Assembly (NCBI GenBank): GCA_947624565.1
Contig: CANQKX010000001.1
Location: 1 to 44,586 of the forward strand
Direction of reading: 5' to 3'
From: an uncultured Bacilli bacterium
Lineage (GTDB): Bacteria; Bacillota_I; Bacilli_A; RF39; UBA660
DNA length: 44,586 nt
The notes beneath the pieces were generated by a model, which did no database searches, was not told the DNA's origin, and saw only the letters and a list, made by a program, of their open reading frames with translations. The position numbers and the translations under genes are program-made. How positions within the stretch are numbered: the first letter of the stretch is position 1; each line of letters opens with the position of its first letter. Positions 34,326 through 41,823 of this stretch are shown here, in pieces.

Positions 34326-36091
34326 TATGCCACCTCTCTTATTTCATCTTCAAAGTAATATTCAGGTATAATAAACAGATTAATATTATAATCTTTAAAT
34401 ATTTGATTTTGTTTAGATGTTAATAATATGTCCGAAGATATATATAATTTTACACACTCATTTAGTTCATTTTCATTTGTAGTAAACATATCCATTTCTT
34501 CTTCAGTTAAAATAACTCTTACCATTTTATCGTCTATTTCAATACCATTTTCAAGTTGTATTAGATTTTTAATATTTTCCATTAGATTTTTACTTAAATT
34601 TTCTTCATCGGTATTTATTTTTGGAACATAGGATGTTCTATAATATTTTAGGTTATATTTTAAACCTCTTTTTTTACTATATCCATTTAATATATTTTTT
34701 AATCTAACATAAGTAACACTATCACATATATTATTTTCATTATTCGTGCAAAGAATAAAATTTCTATTACCATGATCTTGTGAATTTAACTCTAATACTG
34801 CTTCGGCTGTCGTACCGGAACCCGCAAAAAAATCCAACACTATACAATCTTTTATATTTGCCCATTTAATTAATTGCTTTATTAATCTTGTTGGCTTTTT
34901 ACCACTTTTAAACTTTACATTCCCCTCATCGTCAATATTTCTCATATCAATATGAAAATTTTTCCATAGGTCTCCTCTTATTGATGATCTACAGTAGTTA
35001 CTATAATAATCATCTGTTTGATGAAGACATTTATTATATGACTGCAACATTCTTATGCTTCCTGCACTTGTTTTAAATATTAGTTTATCATCTAATCTAT
35101 AAATTTTTCCGCAAATTAAACTTTTTACATAATCATCAGATAATTTTTTTGTTAATGGCTGATCAGTGTACAATATTTCTGCTATATTTTTATAAAAATA
35201 ATCTCTAAATTTTTCATTAATTTTCAATGTATCATTTATATACTTAGTAGATAATTTATCGATTTTAACATCCATACTATTTAACTGTTCCTCATGTGAT
35301 TTTAAATAATTTATTATATTCATTTTTTTCATTTCTTTTAGGTCAACAATTGTATTATAATGAGAGTCATATAGTTCATTCATAGAATCATATAATGGTC
35401 TCTTATTGGTTATTTTATTTTTGTCTTTTGCATAAACTAATACATAGTCTTTTACTTTAACAAAAGTTTTGTCAACATGTGCAGCTTTTGTACCAAACAC
35501 TTCACCGCTTTCTACAACTATTGTACTCAAATAATTATTATCACCAAATATTTCATCACAAAGAAGTTTCAGTGAATATAATTCGTTGTCATCTATACTT
35601 ATAAATATTATTCCATTTATATTCAAAAGCTTTTTTGCTATATTCAACCTTTTAGACATGAAAGACAACCATTTAGAATGTTTATATTCGTTTTCAGAAT
35701 CGATATATTCATCATTGTAAATAAAATCCTTACTTCCTGTATTATATGGTGGATCTATATATATAACATCAATTTTTTCCTTATGTGTTTTTTCTAATAG
35801 ATATAAACTATGCAGATTATCGCCCTCTAGTAGAAAATTATATTTTTTTTCAGTTGTTTTTAATGTCTTTCTTTTAACATCTTCAAATACTGGAATTTTA
35901 TCTTTTAATTCTATATCAACTCTTTCTTCGTGTTCTTCCCAAATAAGTCCATACTTTTTTTTAGTTAATTCATTTTCTATTAAAGATAGATTATTCAATG
36001 TTTCTTCGTCAGAAACATTTTTTTTAATTTCATTTATTGTATGTAACATTTTTTCTCTTCTTATTTTTGATAAATTAGTTGTCATACTCAT
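34325..36091 (-). CDS. Type III DNA methyltransferase, Mod subunit
   Basis: Adenine-N6 methyltransferase that also supplies target recognition for Res. The 588-residue protein has the beta-class order: catalytic DPPYNTGS (residues 113-120) first, a variable target-recognition region, then the SAM-binding VLDFFAGSGTTAEAV. GGGAGG lies 10 nt before the start. The region between the motifs (about residues 200-380) should set the recognition site and cannot be read by eye. No simple-sequence repeats that would make it phase-variable are visible. Confidence 0.93.
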   Translation of the reverse strand: MSMTTNLSKIRREKMLHTINEIKKNVSDEETLNNLSLIENELTKKKYGLIWEEHEERVDIELKDKIPVFEDVKRKTLKTTEKKYNFLLEGDNLHSLYLLEKTHKEKIDVIYIDPPYNTGSKDFIYNDEYIDSENEYKHSKWLSFMSKRLNIAKKLLNINGIIFISIDDNELYSLKLLCDEIFGDNNYLSTIVVESGEVFGTKAAHVDKTFVKVKDYVLVYAKDKNKITNKRPLYDSMNELYDSHYNTIVDLKEMKKMNIINYLKSHEEQLNSMDVKIDKLSTKYINDTLKINEKFRDYFYKNIAEILYTDQPLTKKLSDDYVKSLICGKIYRLDDKLIFKTSAGSIRMLQSYNKCLHQTDDYYSNYCRSSIRGDLWKNFHIDMRNIDDEGNVKFKSGKKPTRLIKQLIKWANIKDCIVLDFFAGSGTTAEAVLELNSQDHGNRNFILCTNNENNICDSVTYVRLKNILNGYSKKRGLKYNLKYYRTSYVPKINTDEENLSKNLMENIKNLIQLENGIEIDDKMVRVILTEEEMDMFTTNENELNECVKLYISSDILLTSKQNQIFKDYNINLFIIPEYYFEDEIREVA

Positions 36092-36093
36092 AA

Positions 36094-36432
36094 TTATTTA
36101 ACCTCCCTATTTTTTGAAATTAATTTTCTAATTTCATTTTTAGCATCATCATTTCCAATAATGTACTCTTCTATATCTGCCGGTATTCTTTTAGTTTTAT
36201 GACTTTCTGATGCCAAATCATAAAGTTCTAGCTGCTCTTTCTCAGATAAGCCCAATACATTAATCATTGTTTTCATTAAACTTGCTGATGGTACTCTTTT
36301 TCCATTTTCCATATCATGCAAATATTGAGATGTTATTCCAAATTCTTTTATAATTTGTGTCTTATTTTTCTTTGATATATTAATTTTTCTATCTACTTTT
36401 TTCTTTATAAATTCACCTAATTTATCAATCAT
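36094..36432 (-). CDS. XRE-family regulator of the type III system
   Basis: A 112-residue helix-turn-helix protein: FGITSQYLHDMENGKRVPSA is the XRE recognition block (about residues 30-50), followed by SLMKTMINVLGLSEKEQLELY and a helical tail. It lies only 2 bp before mod on the same strand and has a GGGTGAT site. A controller protein for the restriction system is the likely role. The palindrome over its own start site (36454-36481) suggests self-control. Confidence 0.85.
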   Translation of the reverse strand: MIDKLGEFIKKKVDRKINISKKNKTQIIKEFGITSQYLHDMENGKRVPSASLMKTMINVLGLSEKEQLELYDLASESHKTKRIPADIEEYIIGNDDAKNEIRKLISKNREVK

Positions 36433-36453
36433 ATTATCACCCTTTTATTTGAA

Positions 36454-36493
36454 AACATATATGCTTATCAACTTATATGTTTATATTATATCA
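36454..36493 (-). promoter_or_regulatory. Promoter and operator of the restriction-modification operon
   Basis: An extended -10 (TGATATAAT, 36485-36493 minus strand) is followed directly by an inverted repeat with arms AACATATA (36454-36461) and TATATGTT (36474-36481), separated by 12 bp and covering the predicted start of transcription. A repressor bound here would block the XRE-mod-res transcript. Confidence 0.65.
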
Positions 36494-36565
36494 TAAATAA
36501 AAAATTTTTTAAATAATAACCAAAAAAAATCAACAAAATGTTGATTTACTTTGTTATCATAAAAT

Positions 36566-36649
36566 GTTCCCATTCAAAATTCCTTGATTTTAAAGGCTTT
36601 GAAAGATATTTTTGGGAACAATTTAATTTTTTGTGCACATTTTGGGAAC
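36566..36649. repeat. Left-arm repeats of cassette 2 (GGGAAC x2 + inverted copy)
   Basis: GGGAAC at 36614-36619 and 36644-36649 in direct orientation, GTTCCC at 36566-36571 inverted; about 90-170 bp from core B. The same layout recurs in cassette 4. Confidence 0.75.
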
Positions 36650-36696
36650 ATTTTAGATAATTTTGCTACTTTTTTTGATTTTTTATTCAAAAGAAA

Positions 36697-36779
36697 AAAT
36701 CTCACAATCCCTTTATTTATAGGACTTTGCGAGATTATTTTCCACAGCAATTTTTATATTTTTTACCACTTCCACAAGG
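36697..36779 (-). repeat. secA-tail copy B with its terminator hairpin
   Basis: Positions 36735-36779 read P-C-G-S-G-K-K-Y-K-N-C-C-G-K-stop on the minus strand, the perfect end of a SecA zinc tail, but the upstream frame has no start codon. The hairpin behind the stop (AATCTC...GAGATT, 36699-36736) copies the position of the real secA terminator. This and its arms fill the 483-bp gene-free stretch 36433-36915. Confidence 0.88.
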
Positions 36780-36880
36780 TAAAATATTAAAACAACTAGG
36801 TGATTTTTTCCTTTTTAAATGGTATTTTTTATTTTAAATTAACAACTTTTTATGTCAAAAAAACAATTTTTTCTCATGTG

Positions 36881-36903
36881 ACTTATCTAAAAACGTATCT
36901 AAA
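36881..36903. repeat. Right-arm direct repeats of cassette 1
   Basis: ACTTATCTAAA (36881-36891) and ACGTATCTAAA (36893-36903), 12 bp apart, the same motif and orientation as at 37594-37615. Confidence 0.75.
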
Positions 36904-36915
36904 AAATACTTTTTA

Positions 36916-37398
36916 TTATAATTTTTTTATATTTGTATACATTCTTGTATGATATTCTTTCTTAGAATAAAAACGAATAGCATTCTCATTATATGCAAAT
37001 ACATCAACTAAAACATACTCACAATTATTTTCTTTAAAATATTTTTCCATCTTCTCTATTAAGGCTTTACCTATGCCCTTGCTTCTAATTTCAGATGTTA
37101 CAATTAATTCAGTAATTATTCCTCTTTTAGGACATTTATAATCTAGGTAATCATATTCATCATAGGAAGGAATTGTTCCCATTATTAATCCAACTGCTTT
37201 ATTGTTTTCAATTGCTAAAAAACACTTACCACAATTTTCATTTATATCTTTTAAATCAACAAGTGCCATTTTTTCATGATATTCTGGATGAACTTGATCC
37301 AATTCATCTTTATCAATAGATACAATATACTTTTCAAGTTCTGTTAATAAATCTCTAACATCTTCTAAATATTTATCTTTATACTCAATTATCTTCAT
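36916..37398 (-). CDS. GNAT family N-acetyltransferase
   Basis: 160 residues with the GNAT fold: strand pair around KCFLAIENNKAVGLIMGTI, the acetyl-CoA loop VTSEIRSKGIGKAL (R-x2-G-x-G/A type, about residues 100-113) and the closing NENAIRFYSKKEYH. The substrate is unknown; GNATs acetylate small amines, antibiotics, proteins or tRNA-bound amino acids. It is the sole gene of cassette 1. An extended -10 (TGATATAAT at about 37551-37560) lies roughly 150 bp upstream. Confidence 0.85.
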   Translation of the reverse strand: MKIIEYKDKYLEDVRDLLTELEKYIVSIDKDELDQVHPEYHEKMALVDLKDINENCGKCFLAIENNKAVGLIMGTIPSYDEYDYLDYKCPKRGIITELIVTSEIRSKGIGKALIEKMEKYFKENNCEYVLVDVFAYNENAIRFYSKKEYHTRMYTNIKKL

Positions 37399-37593
37399 AT
37401 ACTATTACACCAACCTTATCATATATTCTTTTCATTTTTATATTTTCTTCATATAAAACAATTGCTTATTCAACTGTGGCAAGGTTTATTTAATAATCTC
37501 TTTTAATATTCATTTCATCAACTATTTCTATTTTTATTATTTCTTGTTTAATTATATCATATATACATTTTTTAAGGCTTATTTTGACAAAAA

Positions 37594-37615
37594 ACTTATC
37601 TAAAACTTATCTAAT
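37594..37615. repeat. Left-arm direct repeats of cassette 1
   Basis: ACTTATCTAAA (37594-37604) and ACTTATCTAAT (37605-37615), exactly 11 bp apart, about 85-100 bp from the secA stop. The 298-bp gap 37399-37696 holds these, the GNAT promoter and the secA terminator. Confidence 0.8.
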
Positions 37616-37654
37616 CGTTATTTTTCATTAAAAAATACCTAAAAATTGGAACAA

Positions 37655-37697
37655 TAAAAAACTCGTTTTGCCCTTATTTTACGGGGCTTTACGAGTT
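37655..37697 (-). terminator. secA terminator
   Basis: ACTCGT (37661-37666) and ACGAGT (37691-37696), with an inner GCCC/GGGC pairing, form a hairpin followed by TTTTTTATTG on the minus strand. Confidence 0.85.
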
Positions 37698-40189
37698 TAT
37701 TTACCACAACAGTTCTTATACTTGCGACCACTTCCACAAGGGCACTTTTGATTTCTACCTATTTTCTCTACTTTTCTTGTTTGTTTAACTTTATCTTTGC
37801 TATCATTTGTTCCTGATGCTTTAACTACTTCTTTTCTTTCTAAATTTTGCTTTATTTCTGCCTTTAATAGATATTTTGTAGTTTCTTGATTTATAGTATC
37901 AAGCATTTCATCAAATAATTGAAATCCTTCATTTGTATATGCTACTAAAGGATTTGTTTGTGCATAACTTCTAAGTCCTATACCTTCTTTTAAATGATCC
38001 ATTGTATTTATATGTTCCATCCAGTGTGTATCTATTACTCTAAGAGCAATTACTTTTTCAAAATCATTTACTATTTCCTCTGGTAAATCTTTTATTTTTT
38101 CTTCATATTCATTAATTATTGTGTCTTCTAGTATTTTAATTACATCTTCTTTTGACTTATTAATTATTTGTGATACTTTTACGCTTGATTTTCTAAGTAA
38201 ATTTTCATTTATATATTCGCATATTTCACTACAATCAAATTCAAGTAATTCAGGTTGAGTAACAAGATGTGATGATACTAAGTTATATATATGATCTTTT
38301 ATTAAATTAATAATTGAATCATGTATTGAATCTTTATCTAAGATTTGATTTCTTCTTTCGTACATAATTTCTCTTTGTTTACCCATTACATCATCATATT
38401 GTAATAAACTTTTTCTTATATCAAAGTTATTTCCTTCAACTTTCTTTTGTGCTGATTCTACGTTTCTAGTCATAGTTTTACTTCTTAAGTTAATTGTTGT
38501 TCCAAGTCCAGCAGCTTTTAAAATGTCTTTAAATCTATCTGTTCCAAATCTAACCATTAAATCGTCTTCGAAACTTACATAAAATTGAGAATATCCTGGA
38601 TCTCCTTGACGACCTGCACGTCCTCTAAGCTGATTATCAATACGTCTTGATTCATGTCTTTCTGTACCTATTACACATAATCCACCAAGTTCAACAACAC
38701 CTTCACCAAGTTTAATATCAGTACCACGCCCTGCCATATTAGTTGCAATTGTTACAGAACCTTTTTCTCCTGCTTTAGCTATTATTTCTGCTTCTCTTGC
38801 ATGATTCTTAGCATTTAGTACTTCATGTTTAATTCTTTCTTTTCTTAACATATTACTAATTAATTCACTTGTTTCAATTGCTATTGTACCAACTAATACA
38901 GGTTGCCCTGTAGCATGTCTTTCTTTTATTTCTTTAATAATTGCATTATATTTATCCTCTTTTGTTGCAAATATCAAATCTGCCATATCTTTTCTTATTA
39001 TTGGTTTATTTGTTGGTATTTGTATAACATACATGTTATAGATATTTCTAAATTCTTCTTCTTCTGTTTTAGCTGTACCAGTCATACCTGATAATTTTTT
39101 ATACATTCTAAATAAATTTTGAAATGTTATAGTAGCTAGAGTTTTTGTTTCTTCTTGTATTTTTACACCTTCTTTTGCTTCTATTGCTTGATGTAAACCT
39201 TCAGAAAATGCTCTTCCTTTCATAAGTCTTCCTGTAAAAGGATCTACTATTACTACTTGTCCGTCTTGAACTACATAGTCAACTTCATTTTTCATAGTAT
39301 AATTTGCTCTTAACGCTTGATTCACATGATGAACTAAGGCTGAATATTTAATATCATACATATTATCTATTGAATAGAATGATTCACATTTTTTACTTCC
39401 TTCATCTGTTAAACTTATACTATTTGTTTTTTCATCAATTGTATAGTCTTCATTTTCTTTTAAAGTTGCTACAAATCTTTGTGCATCCATATATTGATTA
39501 GATGAATGCATTGCTCCACCTGATATTATAAGTGGTGTCCTTGCTTCATCTATTAATACAGAATCAACTTCATCTATAATTGCAAAGTTAAGTGGTCTTT
39601 GTACTCTATCTTCTTTTCTTACGACCATATTATCTCTTAAGTAATCAAATCCTATTTCATTATTTGTTGAGTATAATATATCACAATTATATTGATTTCT
39701 TTTTTCTTCTGGAGATAAATCTCTTAGGTTTACTCCTACAGTTAAACCTAAGTATTCAAATATTTGTCCCATCCAATTTGCATCACGAGATGCTAAATAC
39801 TCATTAACTGTTACTATGTGTACACCTTCACCAGTTAATGCATTTAAATATGCACTCATAACAGATGTTAATGTCTTACCTTCACCAGTTTTCATTTCAG
39901 CAATATTACCATAATGAATAGCAAGAGCACCTAGTATTTGTGTATAATAAGGTTTTTCATTAATAACTCTTTTTGCTGCTTCTCTTGCAGTTGCAAATGC
40001 ATCTACAATAATATCATCCAAAGTACTACCATTTTTTAATTTATCTTTAAATTCATTTGTTTTATTTTTTAGATCTTTATCATTTAATTTTTCATATTCT
40101 TCACTTTTTGCATCTATTTGATCTGCTATTTTCATAAATTTTTTTAATTCTTTATATTCAAAATCAAATAAACTTCTTAATATGCCCAC
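37697..40189 (-). CDS. secA: Protein translocase ATPase SecA
   Basis: The motor of the Sec export pathway, driving preproteins through SecYEG. The 830-residue protein has Walker A (GEGKTLTSV), DEVD box (IIDEVDSVLIDEAR), the preprotein cross-linking and scaffold domains, and helicase motif VI (QLRGRAGRQGDPG). It ends in the zinc-binding SEC-C tail CPCGSGRKYKNCCGK. The start is GTG at 40189, 8 nt after AGGGAG; the nearby ATG is out of frame. Its last 45 bp and terminator are copied three times downstream (36.7, 31.8 and 30.0 kb). Confidence 0.98.
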   Translation of the reverse strand: MGILRSLFDFEYKELKKFMKIADQIDAKSEEYEKLNDKDLKNKTNEFKDKLKNGSTLDDIIVDAFATAREAAKRVINEKPYYTQILGALAIHYGNIAEMKTGEGKTLTSVMSAYLNALTGEGVHIVTVNEYLASRDANWMGQIFEYLGLTVGVNLRDLSPEEKRNQYNCDILYSTNNEIGFDYLRDNMVVRKEDRVQRPLNFAIIDEVDSVLIDEARTPLIISGGAMHSSNQYMDAQRFVATLKENEDYTIDEKTNSISLTDEGSKKCESFYSIDNMYDIKYSALVHHVNQALRANYTMKNEVDYVVQDGQVVIVDPFTGRLMKGRAFSEGLHQAIEAKEGVKIQEETKTLATITFQNLFRMYKKLSGMTGTAKTEEEEFRNIYNMYVIQIPTNKPIIRKDMADLIFATKEDKYNAIIKEIKERHATGQPVLVGTIAIETSELISNMLRKERIKHEVLNAKNHAREAEIIAKAGEKGSVTIATNMAGRGTDIKLGEGVVELGGLCVIGTERHESRRIDNQLRGRAGRQGDPGYSQFYVSFEDDLMVRFGTDRFKDILKAAGLGTTINLRSKTMTRNVESAQKKVEGNNFDIRKSLLQYDDVMGKQREIMYERRNQILDKDSIHDSIINLIKDHIYNLVSSHLVTQPELLEFDCSEICEYINENLLRKSSVKVSQIINKSKEDVIKILEDTIINEYEEKIKDLPEEIVNDFEKVIALRVIDTHWMEHINTMDHLKEGIGLRSYAQTNPLVAYTNEGFQLFDEMLDTINQETTKYLLKAEIKQNLERKEVVKASGTNDSKDKVKQTRKVEKIGRNQKCPCGSGRKYKNCCGK

Positions 40190-40208
40190 ATAATCATCTC
40201 CCTTATTA

Positions 40209-40237
40209 ATTATAACAAAAATACATTGTTAATACAA
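40209..40237 (-). promoter_or_regulatory. secA promoter
   Basis: On the minus strand TTGTAT (40232-40237) and TATAAT (40209-40214) are 17 bp apart, directly behind the terminator of the upstream operon. Confidence 0.75.
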
Positions 40238-40262
40238 TAAAAGCACTAATAAATAGTGCTTA
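40236..40262 (-). terminator. Terminator of the CHAP-lipoprotein operon
   Basis: AAGCACTA and TAGTGCTT (40241-40261) form a stem followed by CTTTTATTG on the minus strand, overlapping the lipoprotein stop codon. Confidence 0.7.
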
Positions 40263-40916
40263 AACTTTTTGTTTTTTTCTATATCTAATATAAATACTTA
40301 TTAATATTATAGCAAAACATATAAAAATTACTGATCCTACAATTACTTCTCTATATGGAAATATATTTAATTGTGGTTTAAACTGCATTTGTATTTTTTT
40401 AGTAATATCATCTTTAGTAATTGTCCACGTATATATATTATCATTTACTATTTCTGCATTTGAAAAATTAACTTCAAATGGATTTGTAATATTTAATTGT
40501 ATAACATCAAAATCAGTTAAATTTGATCCATTTAAATATGTACTATTATCTTTTATCTTTATTTTGTCATTAACATATAAATCTATGTAGTCACTAGATT
40601 TATTAAATTGAATTTCATCAAACATATTATGATATACTTTACTATTTAATAAATATTCCTCAATTGATAAAAAACTATCTTTATAATTTATTTCAATGTT
40701 ATTTTCTTTTATTGACACAGTATATTTATCTTTAGATATATTATTTTCTTCAAATATTTTTAAAGTTTTCTGATATAAATTTTCTTTATTTTCTATATTT
40801 AAATATAATTCTTCATCAACAGACATATCTTCATTTATATTTAAATTATAATTACCTGAACATCCTGTTAAAAATATTATTAAAAATATTAATATTAATT
40901 TAAATCTTAATTTCAT
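40260..40916 (-). CDS. Lipoprotein with C-terminal membrane helix (paralogue of 3882-4580)
   Basis: 218 residues: lipobox LTGC (Cys about residue 19), opening NYNLNINEDMSVDEEL, an extracytoplasmic domain with the motif NITNPFEVNFSNAEIVNDN ahead of YTWTI, then a membrane helix (VIVGSVIFICFAIILISIYI) and a basic tail. The paralogue has EYNLTINEDYTINE and a matching VYTWNIKKGK. A protein tethered at both ends to the same membrane is unusual. Its start overlaps the stop of the C39-like gene by one base. Confidence 0.7.
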   Translation of the reverse strand: MKLRFKLILIFLIIFLTGCSGNYNLNINEDMSVDEELYLNIENKENLYQKTLKIFEENNISKDKYTVSIKENNIEINYKDSFLSIEEYLLNSKVYHNMFDEIQFNKSSDYIDLYVNDKIKIKDNSTYLNGSNLTDFDVIQLNITNPFEVNFSNAEIVNDNIYTWTITKDDITKKIQMQFKPQLNIFPYREVIVGSVIFICFAIILISIYIRYRKKQKV

Positions 40917-41812
40917 TAATACACCTTCTTAACTGAATAATAATCAACAGTTTCTTTATTTATATCATCAAATTCCCATGATTTCTCCATATTATCTTTT
41001 TTTATTACATTACCATATGCTCTGCTAGAATATGGACATACATAATCATAATTAGTTTGATTAGGAATAGCAATAGTATATTTACCATCTAATGATACAT
41101 TATAAATTACAATATAGTTAGAATCGCAAGTTAATTTTGAATTTTCGTTTGCAGATAATCTTGCAATTACTAACCCACCAGAATTAAGTGTTGAATAAAT
41201 TTGTGTACTATCAATTTTATTTAATTCTATCGCTCCATACCTTTTTGTAATTGATGAAAATACATCCTCAATACTTATTATATTGTTACAAATTTTATCT
41301 TTATTATCTTCATAATAAAATTCAAATATTTTTACAGGATTAATTTCTACATTATATAAAGTTGAAACTACCATTGACAGTGACGTAATACTTGATCCAA
41401 AACTATTCATATAAATATTTTTGTTATTACAAGTATAATAAGCATCACTTATATATTGATTATTTTGGTTATAATAATAAAAATCTGAATTATTAATTGT
41501 TTTATAACTGATATCTGGATTTATTTCTTGTGAACTATAATCTTCTACATTATTAGGATGCATTTCGTTATACTCTGTAATAAAGTTAGATTCTTTCGTC
41601 ATCTTTATACCATATGGATTTGAATTATATACACATCTATTTACCCTAAATATATTGCAAATTAAGAAAAAAGATAACAATATAATATCTATATATAATA
41701 ATATTTTGTAAAAAGGCTTTTTTCTAATTATTATTATAAATATAGGTAATATAAATATTGATATTATTTTTAAAAATAGAAAAATATACAATACAACTAT
41801 ATTATCGCACAT
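40916..41812 (-). CDS. Membrane protein with degenerate C39-like (papain-type) domain
   Basis: 298 residues: two N-terminal membrane helices (about residues 5-55) and an extracytoplasmic domain that looks like a C39/YvpB-like peptidase. The usual GCGPTSLAMV block around the nucleophile Cys reads FGSSITSLSMV, and the His block (GHYIVL) reads SNYIVIYNV. Both catalytic residues therefore appear replaced (Cys to Ser, His to Asn). If the fold is right, this is a pseudo-peptidase, perhaps a peptide-binding module. It sits in the CHAP operon with a GGAGG site. Confidence 0.6.
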   Translation of the reverse strand: MCDNIVVLYIFLFLKIISIFILPIFIIIIRKKPFYKILLYIDIILLSFFLICNIFRVNRCVYNSNPYGIKMTKESNFITEYNEMHPNNVEDYSSQEINPDISYKTINNSDFYYYNQNNQYISDAYYTCNNKNIYMNSFGSSITSLSMVVSTLYNVEINPVKIFEFYYEDNKDKICNNIISIEDVFSSITKRYGAIELNKIDSTQIYSTLNSGGLVIARLSANENSKLTCDSNYIVIYNVSLDGKYTIAIPNQTNYDYVCPYSSRAYGNVIKKDNMEKSWEFDDINKETVDYYSVKKVY

Positions 41813-41823
41813 ATAAACCTCCT

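Larger units (their letters stand above)
31843..36779 (-). mobile_element. Cassette 2: XRE regulator + type III restriction-modification
   Basis: A 4.9-kb unit bounded by secA-tail copies B and C. GGGAAC repeats lie inside both boundaries: two direct plus one inverted on the regulator side (36566-36649) and two direct 11 bp apart on the res side (32021-32037). It carries regulator, mod and res, read in the same direction as secA. No integrase is present. Confidence 0.65.
36735..37744 (-). mobile_element. Cassette 1: single GNAT gene
   Basis: A 1.0-kb unit between the functional secA end (core A) and copy B. ACTTATCTAA-type repeats occur as a tandem pair inside each boundary. It carries one gene and no recombinase, the smallest of the cassettes. 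Confidence 0.6.

Noticed and set aside
36735-36779. Small SEC-C zinc protein gene
   Set aside because: The frame upstream has a stop and no start codon; only the last residues of SecA are kept, as in copies C and D.
36584-36790. 68-codon plus-strand frame near copy B
   Set aside because: It is the antisense of the SEC-C tail and arm repeats, with no start signal.
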